Source: Manduca sexta
Lineage: Eukaryota > Arthropoda > Insecta > Lepidoptera > Sphingidae
DNA length: 64,000 bases
Direction: 5' to 3'
Assembly (NCBI RefSeq): GCF_014839805.1
Contig: NC_051115.1
Coordinates: 3,222,600 to 3,286,599, forward strand
Shown here: in pieces, positions 54,069 to 63,741 of the stretch
How positions within the stretch are numbered: position 1 is the stretch's first letter
Layout: each line of letters begins with the position of its first letter
The notes under the pieces: generated by a model
What the model was told of the DNA's origin: nothing
Seen by the model: only the letters and a program-made list of their open reading frames with translations
Databases searched by the model: none
Made by a program: the position numbers and the translations under genes

Positions 54069-55346
54069 CTAGCTTTTGTCCGCGGCTCCGCCCGCGTTAT
54101 AAAGTTTGTCGGGCTAAAGTTTTCCGTTATAAAAGTCACGCTATATATTTTCCCGGGAGCCTATGTTCTTCCCAGGGTCTCAAACTGTCTCCATACCAAA
54201 TTTTATCCTAATACGTTGGGTAGTTTTTGAGTTTAACACGTTCGGGCAGACCGATGCAGCGGGGGACTTTGTTTTATGATATAATTTTGTAGAACTTTTT
54301 AAGAGGAACAATCCCGTCATACATTATTGTTGCATAACTTTAACCGTTTACGCAGCGCACGCAACAGAAGCTCTCAAAACTAATAAATTGTCCCCGTTTT
54401 TGCATCATGTTTCATTACTGCTCCGCTCCTATTGGTCATAGCGTGACGATATATAACCTATAGCACTCCAGGAACAAAGGGCTATCCAACACAAAAATAT
54501 TTTTTCAGTTCGAACCGGTAGTTCCTGAGATTAGCGATTACTGCTCCGCTCCTATTGGGCATAGCGTGATGATATAAGTATATAGCCTATAGCATTCCAG
54601 GAACAAAGGGCTATCCAACACAAAAAGAATTATTCAGTTCGAACCGGTAGTTCCTGAGATTAGCGATTACTGCTCCGCTCCTATTGGGCATAGCGTGATG
54701 ATATAAGTATATAGCCTATAGCATTCCAGGAACAAAGGGCTATCCAACACAAAAAGAATTATTCAGTTCAAACTCCTAGTTTCTGAGATTAGCCATTACT
54801 GCTCTGCTCCTATTGGTCATAGCGTGATGATATATAGTCTATAGCACTTCGCGAACAAAGGGCTATCCAATACAAAATGATTTTTTTAGTTCGAACCGGT
54901 AGTTCCTGAGATTAGCCATTACTGCTCCGCTCCTATTGGGTATAGCGTGATGATATATAGCCTATAGCACTCCACGAATAAAAGGCTATCCAACGCAAAA
55001 AGAATTTTTCAGTTTGGACCGGTAGTTCCTGAGATTAACCATTACTGCTCCGCTCTTATCGGGTATAGCGTGATGATATATAGCCTATAGCTCTCCACGA
55101 ACAAAGGGCTATCCAAGGCAAAAAGATTTTTTTAGTTCGGACCGGTAGTTCCTGAGATTAGGCATTACTGCTCCGCTCCTATTGGGTATAGCGTGATGAT
55201 ATATAGCCTATAGCACTCCACGAACATAGGGCTATCCAACGCAAAAAGATTTTTTCAGTTTGGACCGGTAGTTCCTGAGATTAGCGCGTTCAAACAAACA
55301 AACAAACAAACAAACTCTTCAGCTTTATATAATAGTAGTATATAGA
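54069..55346 (-). mobile_element. H2 Helitron-like element, 1.28 kb, with internal tandem array
   Basis: CTAGCTTTTGTCCGCGGCTC with hairpin at one end and (reverse) TCTATATACTACTATTATAT at the other, so both Helitron-type ends are present. The interior holds the seven-unit array listed next and a CAAA microsatellite at 55291-55313. No Rep/helicase ORF. Confidence 0.7.
54414..55285 (-). repeat. seven tandem units of 122-130 bp inside H2
   Basis: Units begin with ATTACTGCTCCGCTC at about 54414, 54537, 54665, 54795, 54917, 55041 and 55163, and end GTAGTTCCTGAGATTAG. Other H2 copies in the window have one unit. Units 2 and 3 are nearly identical and share an extra AAGTATATAG, indicating stepwise duplication. 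Confidence 0.85.
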
Positions 55347-55349
55347 TTA

Positions 55350-55690
55350 AATATGTACGTCGTATAAATTCAAAATTAGAAGAAATCATTGAAATCTGGT
55401 CAAAATATACAACTTACAAGCCATTGAAATTAGGTAGTAGGGGTGAATGTCAACAGAAAGAGACGAAATACTTGTATGTGACGTCATCGGGATTTTCGAT
55501 CCGTGCGAAAGAAAGAGATGGAGTGATATCCCCACTTCGCACCCTTTTCTGCATGTAGCAATATTTGAAATATGAATTACTGCCCCATTTCTTATCGAAT
55601 TTTAATGCTGTTTTCACAGAACATTTTTTTGTACTAATTGCTGTTATTTATTAAAAATGCATACAATCAAACATGGTCGAATACCTTATT
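55350..55690 (-). mobile_element. M7 TIR element, reverse
   Basis: Contains TATGTGACGTCATCGGG and GTGCGAAAGAAAGAGATGGAG; same element as 57885 and 62869. It is followed at 55700-55815 by a reverse M1 fragment. Confidence 0.55.
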
Positions 55691-55815
55691 TGTCGCAACG
55701 ACATCACTTTCAGTCAGAAATACTCACACACGCCGTATTCGCACTAAATAAGGTGATCAAAAAATCTAAAAATTAAACTAATTTAGGTGAAAACGTTAAT
55801 TTTTTCAAGGTCGCA

Positions 55816-56242
55816 CACAGAAATGAGTTTATTGACAATTTCCACAAATTAACAATTTTGGAATAGGTCATTATTTTCTTTAAGAGTTGGGTTTCCTTTT
55901 GGAGAATATCATCTGTCGCTATTGCTCGTTAGTCAACACTCTATTGGACCTCACTTTACTAACCATCAGATACAGTAGAGTCACTTTTACGTGCTCTTAT
56001 ATAAAACTTTAACTGATTTCAGTAGTAAGTCAGCCGTACTTTTAAAGATAGTTTTATTTCAATGTCTAACATTCGTGTACATAAGAAATCAGAAAGACAC
56101 AAAATAATTATTCAGTAATAGCTTCTTTTTAGGATTCCGTACTGCAAATAAATCTTTTATTGTATCACTTTGTCCATCTATATGTCCCTTTTTCTCAGGA
56201 ACCCGTAGAGGTATCAATTTGCATTTTATGTCAAATACTTGG
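55816..56242. repeat. short repeat scraps
   Basis: 55920-55990 is an S3 end in reverse (AGTCAACACTCTATTGGACC). 56055-56100 is a Q tail. 56118-56242 is Y in reverse (TTAGGATTCCGTACTGC ... CTTTGTCCATCTATATG). Confidence 0.45.
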
Positions 56243-56249
56243 ACATATG

Positions 56250-57181
56250 CCGTCTTATTACAAAAAGCGAAATAAACCTTAGCCTAAACCTGTACTAACA
56301 AAACCAGGCTTATCTGGGAAACCATGGTTTAAATTTGTCCGTATTACAAAACTCATAAAAACCGTAGACTTCTTAGTACCGCCATTTGAACCATGGCCTA
56401 CATATAAACCACAGACAAATACAAACAACATTCGTTCAATACGACATCATTTAATCGCAACGTTCCATATACCCCAAAAAAGAAAACGTTTGCATACAAT
56501 GTTAATGATTAAATAATGTTTAGGAGTATTAAAAATATTAAGCCTTGGTTATTTTGCTCCAAGATCAACAATAGTTGTAACTTCGATTGCAGTTTTGTTT
56601 AGGTTTCAAGTTTTAACTAATGTTGTATTAGCTGGTAATACATCAAAATGCGTGTTACGAAACGTAAGCTTCCCGCGCGTTATATGAAACCATAACATTA
56701 AACAAAACTATTGCGGTGACTATTGCAAATAGCTTTGAAATTTATTATCACTGTCTTATTGTATAGAACAATTGACTCTTTGTAATATTGTGATGAATCA
56801 ACGAAAAAAAAAGATCTGAAAATTGGAGTACTGAGTCGAGTCTATTGAGTCGGCGTGGCGTTTCCAGTAGCTCAACGGCTTCAATATCCTCAATATCGAC
56901 TGAATCTACCACGTTAATATCCATTCTCGATAAAAAATAAAACAAGACAATGAAACAGACGCCAATTTAAGAGATAATCTGACAAATGATTTGAAATGTG
57001 ATTTGACATTTACGATTTAGACCATCGTCAAACCAGGGGTCGCCGAGGTTTAGCATTAGACCATCAAATAGTCCATGGTTTATCGTTAAACCACTTTTTG
57101 TAATACCATTTTTATATAAACCGTAATTTGCATAGGTTTAAACCAGAGTTTTTAGTTAAACCTCGTTTTATAATAAGACGG
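56250..57181. mobile_element. 932 bp TIR transposon with ATG target duplication
   Basis: Ends CCGTCTTATTACAAAA and (complement) CCGTCTTATTATAAAACG are inverted repeats. ATG flanks both sides (56247-56249, 57182-57184). Subterminal TTTAAACC/GGTTTAAA motifs recur symmetrically. A 65-codon - strand frame (56945-56748) starts in the middle; its only suggestive part is the ETPRRLNRLD stretch, weakly like N-termini of PIF/Harbinger transposases. No DDE domain is visible. Confidence 0.6.
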
Positions 57182-57465
57182 ATGGTGTCTTTCAGCTGTG
57201 AAAAAATCAAACTTGTAAGTCAATGCGATCAAAAGATATGAGCGTTTATGACGCATATGCGATTTCACATCCTATACCTTACCTTACCTATAGAGTATGT
57301 ATCTCTCGTTAATCTAGAAACATAGAAGTCAAGAAACAATGTCTTACAGCACATATAAAGGAAATAATCTGAAAACCGTAAATATGTGTTATAATAACAA
57401 AAATAACAAAAGAAAACCGACTCTAAAAACCGCTACAATCCAAAAAAATATAAAACTTTACACAC
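57182..57465. other. unassigned interval
   Basis: No gene or matched repeat recognised. Confidence 0.35.
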
Positions 57466-57830
57466 AAGGAGCCTTAGCCAAGTTGGACGTGTAACGGACT
57501 GCCGAGACGAATGTTCGTACTTCGCAGGTTACTTTCAACAATCTTATAGAGAACTGTTTGTTTATTGTTTTGAATGACGAGACGGGCTTGCCGTTCAGCT
57601 GATAGTAAGCGATACGACCGCCCAGACCATAAAAACACCACCCAATACCTTGGATTAGAAACTGTTGTTTGGTATTCTACTACGCTCGCCATCCTGAGAC
57701 ATGATGTGTTAATTATTATGTTCAGTAGTTACTGGGTACAATGTTCAAACCTACAACAGTGACTACTGCTTGACAGAAATAGACATTGCAGTGGTACCTA
57801 CCCAGGCGGACTCGCATATATGAGACCTAA
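57466..57830. repeat. S1 head scrap then S2 element, reverse
   Basis: 57466-57545 is a forward S1 head (AGCCTTAGCCAAGTTGG). 57560-57830 is reverse S2 (GAATGACGAGACGGGCTTGC ... CATATATGAGACC). Confidence 0.6.
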
Positions 57831-57837
57831 GAGTGAT

Positions 57838-58380
57838 TTGTGGGTTTTCTCACGATGTTTCCCTTCACCGTTAAAGCAAGCGATAATAGGGGGCCGGCCT
57901 ATGTTTGATTTTGTTCATTATTCTATATGTAATGGTTAATAATACGAAAAATAAGCACTCCTGCGAAAATTGCATAAAAATTGGTTAAAAAATGGGCTAG
58001 TAATTCATATGTCAAGTATTGTGACGTGCAGAAGTGGGCGCGTTGTGGGGATATCGCTTCATCTTTTTCTTTCGCACGCGTCGTAATTCCCGATGACGTC
58101 AAATGTGGGTATTTCGTCTCTTTTCTGTTTCTTGTTAATTACCCCTTCCACCGACATTCAAAGACTTATAACTTGTTGATTTTTTACCGGATTTTAATAA
58201 TTTCTTCTGTATTATAATTTATATAACGTAAATATTGGATAATAGTAAAGAACAAAAATGAGTCCGGTACCCTATTCACAAATACACACATAACTTCAGA
58301 AAAGTCAGTGTGTGGGTTTTGAACCTGCGGACATTTGTTTCGGCAGTCCCTTCTATTAGATTACGTGCTATCGCCTCTTG
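57838..58380 (-). mobile_element. S1 SINE split by an M7 element
   Basis: 57838-57884 (CTCACGATGTTTCCC ... AAGCAAGCGAT) and 58277-58380 (CACAAATACACACATAAC ... GTGCTATCGCC) are two parts of one reverse S1. Confidence 0.7.
57885..58276. mobile_element. M7 TIR element, intact copy
   Basis: Left AATAGGGGGCCGGCC and right GGTACCCTATT are inverted. The interior has TTTCTTTCGCACGCGTCG and GATGACGTCAAATG. It is inserted in S1; the target duplication is not clear. The 78-codon frame inside is not called as a gene. Confidence 0.65.
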
Positions 58381-58529
58381 ATAAGTTATTGCAATCAATT
58401 ACTTTCAATTAAATAATCTTAATAGGTTCGGGTTTGGATTTAATGATAAGGTGCATCTATCTCGACTTGGTGACGCTAACGATATATAATCAATCGATTA
58501 ACTAAATCATAAATATAGGGTGTTAAAGA

Positions 58530-58696
58530 CAATGTAACTACTGGACATAATAAGACTTAACATCTCATGTCTCAGGATGGTGAGCGCAATGAAATACCAA
58601 TACTTTGTAATTCAAGGTTGGTGTTTCTACTGTTTGTGGATCGTATCGCTTACCACCAGACGAACGACAAGTCTAGTCATTCAAAACAATAAAAGT
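58530..58696 (+). repeat. S2 element, 5'-truncated
   Basis: GTAACTACTGGACATAATAAG to CATTCAAAACAATAAAAG. 58697-58950 shows nothing recognisable. Confidence 0.65.
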
Positions 58697-58954
58697 AACG
58701 TAACATCTCAAACAAACCGCACCTTTAGAACTAAAATATCCTAACTAAAAATTCCTAGGGATAAAAATCGTGTGTTAACTATTGCCAGATGTCCTGGTTA
58801 TGGACGTAGCAGTAATATCTAAGAGGCTCACGTGATCTGTGAATCCCGTATGGCCTTGTGTGGACCCCAGCAGTGGAATAACCGCGCCCTAATGAAAAAT
58901 AGGATAGTATAACCAAGAAAATAAAACCCTAGTTTCAGCCACATTCTTTTTACG

Positions 58955-59310
58955 TGCGGTAAGGACACTGCACCTGATGGTAAGTGGAGTGGAGTCCAGT
59001 AGAATGGCGACTGATGAAAGATAATAAGCCCTCGACAGTAAGAATTCGAGAACGCGTCACTTACATGGGCCACGATGGCGGGTTTTAACACTTTGTGTAC
59101 GGTTGCTGGCCGGATATAAATATATCCTACCACCACACCGCTGTAGAGGAACAGATGGTTGCGGTTCCTCTATGGAAGGGGGAAGATTCCCAGTCAGGCA
59201 GGTGTTGCGACTGACCGGCCGCGGCCCCTCCTTCAGTTCCTATTAGGAGATGGTATAGGTATATGCAACGCGTCGCTCAAATTGTGCAAGCGTGATTCAG
59301 GATCGACGTC
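58955..59310 (+). repeat. S3 element followed by Z repeat
   Basis: 58955-59133 is S3 (CTGCACCTGATGGTAAGTGG ... ATCCTACCACCAC). 59134-59310 is Z (CACCGCTGTAGAGGAACAG ... CTATGGAAGGGGGAAG), joined at CACC. Confidence 0.6.
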
Positions 59311-59452
59311 GCCATCTATCGTGATTGCTGTGTGATATCACTGTAGTTGCGTCACTGCATCGATCCTCTTGCAGTTCCGGCGATGTTGACAAGATGGCGG
59401 TATATGCACTAATTGTACCGCCACAGTTTTAAAGTTAACACCACTATAAGAA

Positions 59453-59528
59453 TATGTTTATGGGCGGTCGTATCGCTTACCATCAGGCGAACGGCAAGCT
59501 CGTCTCGTCATTCAAAGCAATAAATAAA
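59453..59528 (+). repeat. S2 end fragment
   Basis: GTATCGCTTACCATCAGGCG to CATTCAAAGCAATAAATAA. 59529-59812 is AT-rich with nothing recognised. Confidence 0.65.
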
Positions 59529-59814
59529 TTAGCTCCATATTTTACCGCAGGTTTTTTATTTTTTTGGTCAGATGTACACCCTATATATAATAAAGCGTGC
59601 AGTTCTTATCGCTGTTTAAACTCACGTTTTCGAATTATATGAGTCATGTTACTTAATGCGGCGCACGCGAAACGCCGCACGAATCATATTTTTAGATTTT
59701 ATCTTTTCGAAAATTACTAAACGTTTAGAAAATTTGATTAAATATCATATGTGCAATTTTTTTTTACAAAATATCCTCTTGTTAGTACTATTTGTTGTTA
59801 CGTATACAGGATCA

Positions 59815-60213
59815 TTTTGACATTGCGTTACTAAATGAAACCACATACTGGTCTTCACCTTTGCTGACATTGTGCCAGAAATCATCCATTAATAACTAAT
59901 ATTTTCACCAAAAATCCTAGATTTAGTTTTCTGATTTTTTTATAATTTTATAATTTTATGCGAATATGGCGTGTGTGAGTGTATTTCTGACTGAAAGTAT
60001 GATGTTGCCACTGCGATGAATTCTCTAAGACCTCTAAGTAATATTGCATTAGGCAGCATAAAATAAAATTACTCTTTATTAATATTTATTTTGTTCGAAA
60101 CCTACTCTTATTTATTTTACGTCTTAGACGTAAATAACTTATTATAAAGTGTGGTTTCTAAGTAGACAAGTATGTGGTTTCATTTAGTAACGCAATGTCA
60201 AAATGACCCTGTA
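59815..60213. mobile_element. M1 TIR element, complete (399 bp)
   Basis: TACAGGATCATTTTGACATT at the left and its complement ending GACCCTGTA at the right, with TA flanks. Same plan as 41792-42179. Confidence 0.75.
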
Positions 60214-60412
60214 TAATAATGTGCAAATCCACACATTTAAATACTCTATAATCCAACACAGCGGGGATTCGTTATATTTTTAGCTTAATTAATGTTATTG
60301 CTAGCGATTAATAGAAAAAACTAATTCTAATATTAATTAATATCGAAGATAAAGAGCTTAGCATGCTTAGTAGCCCATAATCAAAATTGTACTTTAATTC
60401 AATTGTATTTAC

Positions 60413-60720
60413 TAGTGGTAGGTCTCTCATATGTGAGAGTCCGCCTGGGTGCACCACCGCAATGTCTATTTCTGTCAAGCAGTATGTAGTCACTGTTGTA
60501 GGTTTGAAGGACATTGTAGCCAGTGTAACTACTGGACATAATAAGACTTAACATCTCATGTCTCAAGACGGCGAGCGCAGTGGAATACCAATCAATACTT
60601 TGTAATTCAAGGTGTTGGTGTTTCTACTGTTTATGGATCGTATCGCTTACCATCAGGCGAACGGAGAGCTCGTCTCACAGACAGACAGACAGACAGTCTC
60701 TTCAACTGCAAAAGGAAATT
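60413..60720 (+). repeat. S2 element, full length, with ACAG microsatellite
   Basis: From GTGGTAGGTCTCTCATATGTG to GAGAGCTCGTCTC, after which the usual CATTCAAA end is replaced by (ACAG)n at about 60678-60695. Confidence 0.7.
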
Positions 60721-60834
60721 AAATAAGAAGTAGATCAAACCAAACCTAACCCAAAACTACTACTGAATAAGTTACATAAAATCAAAATTCGAAATTTCGA
60801 TTACTTGGATGATATACTTATTCCAGTTACTTTA

Positions 60835-61255
60835 GTTCACAAACCAAACTACTTAACCGATTTTAGAAATATTGCTGTGAGACCAATCGGAGAGTATATC
60901 CTTTCAGAAAAAGAGAGATTTTTCCAAATCAGTTAATCAATGAGTTACAAAGTAACAAACATTAAAAAAATACACATCGAATTTATAACTTGCTCCGTTT
61001 TTCTTACTTTACTACCCACTGCTGAACACGGATCTCCTCTACTAGTAAGAGGCCTTAGTCCATCACGCTGGCCTAGTGCAGACAGACTTCACACACCCTT
61101 AAAATTCTTATAGAGATCTCAGGTATGCAGGTTTCCTCACGACGTTTTCCTTCACCGTTAAACCAAGCGATAATTTACAAAGAATACACACATAACTCCA
61201 GAAAAGTCAGAGCGCTGTTGGGTTTTGAGCCTGCGGATTCGTCACGGCAGTCCCT
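60835..61255. repeat. X repeat then S1 SINE (reverse)
   Basis: 60835-61000 is X (CAAATCAGTTAATCAATGAG, TTATAACTTGCTCCG). 61010-61255 is a diverged reverse S1 (GCCTTAGTCCATCACGCTGG ... GATTCGTCACGGCAGTCC). Confidence 0.6.
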
Positions 61256-61271
61256 AGCTAACTAATCTTAG

Positions 61272-61457
61272 TTCATCCGCGAAGATGCGTTCCGCCACTT
61301 TTTGAGCGGGGATGTCGCGAGGTGTTGCGCTGTAGAGAGATTAATGCAAGCATCAGCTTCGATGCAATCCCTCGTATTGAATTTACTCATGCAGTTCACG
61401 CACTGCAAGCGATTAAGGAAACGGGGCGCATCTTCGTGGATCAAATTATTACATTAA
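61272..61457 (+). other. unexplained coding-like segment upstream of lipase 2
   Basis: GC-richer than its flanks and open in two forward frames at once. Frame A runs from TTC at 61272 for 61 codons to TAA at 61455-61457 and starts just after an acceptor-like CTAACTAATCTTAG. Frame B is open from about 61264 past 61457 and contains AIPRIEFTHAVHALQAIK. Neither frame has a suitable ATG or a motif I recognise. It may be an exon remnant, a captured fragment, or part of a retroelement. Confidence 0.35.
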
Positions 61458-61459
61458 CT

Positions 61460-61672
61460 ACCTAAATGAACTGCTCTAAACAACAATAAAATACCAATTG
61501 TATTTTTTTTCTCTCCTCTCTTTATCATGTACTGTATTTACCTTAAACTGATTTTGAAAAGAGCAACACCTGTTCTTGACCGTTCTCTGGTGAGAACTGC
61601 ACGGACTGGTAGATTGAATCCAAATAATGTATAACATTTTACAGATTCAAATAAATCGTTTACATCACAAAA
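61460..61672 (+). mobile_element. LINE-tail-like repeat, copy 2
   Basis: TGATTTTGAAAAGAGCAACAC, TTCTCTGGTGAGAACTGCACG, GATTCAAATAAATCG; pair of 40326-40560. Confidence 0.5.
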
Positions 61673-61743
61673 GAATTAATAAACCCACGGAACCAAAAAT
61701 TCATTTCTTTACGGATTATTTTAAATCCTCTTTATCAATTTAG

Positions 61744-61773
61744 TATAAATTGTTTGCCGCAGGCGCGTTCGTT
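61744..61773 (+). promoter_or_regulatory. candidate core promoter of lipase 2
   Basis: TATAAAT at 61744-61750 and a TCGTT initiator-like motif at 61769-61773, spacing about 27. This would give a very short 5'UTR (about 14 nt). Confidence 0.4.
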
Positions 61774-61784
61774 AACACAATAAG

Positions 61785-61833
61785 ATGGCGTTTGGCGCAG
61801 TAGTAGTCCTGACCTTGTTGGCTTCGGCTTACG
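61785..61833 (+). CDS. lipase 2 exon 1 (signal peptide)
   Basis: First ATG after the TATA/initiator pair. Donor ACG|GTAAGT. Confidence 0.8.
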
Positions 61834-63741
61834 GTAAGTTATATAATATCAGCTTTTACTTGCGGCTTCGTCCGTATAAAAATAATTTCCCGATGATACA
61901 ATGCCTGTAGCATTAAAGAGTAATGTACCTTTATTTATTTTACTTCTTCAGGCGCATAAAAACGATTTTCCGTGATAAAGGCCTCAGGAGTAATGTAGCC
62001 TTTTTATTGCTTTGAATGACGAGACGAGCTTGCCGTTCAGGCGAACGGCAAGCTCGTCTCGTCATTCAAAGAAATTAAAAACAAAATAAGGACCATATTT
62101 CTTATCAATCTCACGTTTCCTTGTTCATATGTTTATAGCATTGAAGTGGGAGACATTCGAAGCAATATAATAAAATTGTATTTAATGCTAACTTTTGCTC
62201 AGTTTCGACTGCATGAAAAGTTTTCCGGGGGTTAGAAAGAGTTGATCCTTACAACTGGCCCTATTGATTGATGGTATAAAAGAACAAGGTGTTATTTTTT
62301 TCGGATATAAACCGGATCAATTCCCGGATGTGGCAAGCGTATTTTCAAAAGTCTAAATGCAGTGTCGCTCTTCTTTAAAAATAAAGGAATGTCTCTTTTG
62401 AGTAAAATTTTCCATCTCCAGTAATTAGAGTATTTTCCCTCCGGTTTCCGATTCATTTTAGATGACGAGAGGAGCTTGTTCGCCTGATGGTAAGCGATAC
62501 GATCCGTAATCAGTAGAAACACCAACACCTTGAATTACATTATTTAATATTCCACTGCGCTTGTCTGAGACATGAGATGTTAATTATGTCTAGTAGTTAC
62601 ACTGGCTACAATGTACATCAAACTGGAACACAACAATGACAGTTGCTTGGTGGCAGAAATAGAAATTGCGGTGGTACCTACCCAGACTCTCACATATGAA
62701 AGACCTACCACCAGTATAATTGTAATAAAACTATTTTTCGGATTATATCGCCGTTGTTTATATTAATTTGCTCACGTTTCGAAGACTACAACCTTAACAT
62801 CACAGGGCTATGGTGTTGATCGTCAGAAAAGTCAAAGTACAATATCTACCTACATTTTACAATCATACAATAGGGTTTTTGACTATGCTCGATTTTGTTC
62901 ATTATTTATATGTAACAGCAATCAGTACAATAATAAATCCTTCTGTGAAAAATGCATTAAAATTCGATAAGAAATGAGTCAGTAATTCAAATTTCAAATA
63001 TTGCTACGTGCTGGAGTGTGTGGAGTTGAGATATCGCTCCATCTCTTTCTTTCGCACGCATCGTAAAGCCCGCTGACGTCACATGAAAGTATTTCGTCTC
63101 TTTTCTGTTTTTTGACACTCACCTCTACTACCCAATTTCATACATAAATACATACATAACATCACGCATTTTATCCCCGAAGGGGTATGCAGAGGCGCAA
63201 CTAGGGCACCCATGTTCCATCCCATGATGTGATAGGGGGCGAGCCTAACGCCATATCGGGCACAAATTCCAGACTCCGGGCTGATACTGAGCAGAAAAAC
63301 CCAAATATCACTTTGCCCGACCCGGGATTCGAACCCAGGACCTCAGAGTGCTATTGTACCGGACATGCAATACAACTACGCCATCGAGGCAGTACCTAAT
63401 TTCAATGGCTTATAACTTGTATATTTTTCACCAGACTTCAATAATTTCTTCTGTTTTAAAATTTATACGACGTGCATTTATAAAAGTTATAATTAAGAAT
63501 AAGTTAAACACCCTATTGTATATTTCAAATAAATTTTTTAGAAGATCATTAAAACCCATTCTCCAGCCTTCCCCTCCGATGCTGTCTTCTCCAAATTCGA
63601 TGACAGCGGCCCCCGCTATGACTACGTCGAGGACGATGCTGGCCAACTCCATCTTGAAGACCACTGGATCAAAATGAGCGACCTGGCCCGCATGGCAAGA
63701 TACAATCCTGACAACTCCAATAGATATCACCTTTTCACCAG
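61785..63741 (+). CDS. secreted neutral lipase paralogue, 5' part (exons 1-2)
   Basis: Exons 61785-61833 and 63567-63741 join in frame (224 nt); the gene continues beyond the window. Exon 1 has 49 nt with the same phase as lipase 1 exon 1 and encodes a signal peptide (MAFGAVVVLTLLASAY). Exon 2 is one codon shorter than in lipase 1 and matches it at SKFDDSGPRYDY, ARMARYNPD and YHLFT. The catalytic motifs fall in later exons off the edge. Head-to-tail placement 8.5 kb from lipase 1 indicates tandem duplication. The unseen remainder could be broken. Confidence 0.82.
61834..62457. repeat. lipase 2 intron 1, first part, with a 62 bp palindrome
   Basis: 62010-62038 and 62043-62071 are perfect 29-base inverted arms around a 4-base spacer, both made of S2 end sequence. 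61850-61950 resembles degraded H2 ends (TTGCGGCTTCGTCCG). 62080-62457 shows no gene. Confidence 0.6.
62458..62868 (-). repeat. S2 element (reverse) and Q scrap in lipase 2 intron 1
   Basis: 62458-62722 is S2 (GATGACGAGAGGAGCTTG ... GAAAGACCTACCACCAG). 62765-62850 is Q (CTCACGTTTCGAAGAC ... AAGTACAATATCTACC). Confidence 0.6.
62869..63517. mobile_element. M7 TIR element split by S5, lipase 2 intron 1
   Basis: Left AATAGGGTTTTTGAC, right AACACCCTATT. CGCTGACGTCACATG is inside. Interrupted at 63141-63392 by the next element. Confidence 0.65.
63141..63392 (-). mobile_element. S5 SINE with 12 bp target duplication
   Basis: Reverse S5: LINE-like tail first (CATACATAACATCACGC ... CCCCGAAGGGGTATGC), tRNA-like head last (GGGATTCGAACCC, CTACGCCATCGAGGCA). 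TACCCAATTTCA (63129-63140) and TACCTAATTTCA (63393-63404) flank it. Confidence 0.8.
63567..63741 (+). CDS. lipase 2 exon 2
   Basis: 175 nt. Acceptor CCATTCTCCAG, donor ACCAG|GTACGG. Encodes the mature N-terminus; about half of its residues are identical to lipase 1 exon 2. Confidence 0.85.

Noticed and set aside
57981..58217. 78-codon ORF
   Set aside because: It lies inside an M7 element, and its frame is not kept in the other two M7 copies.
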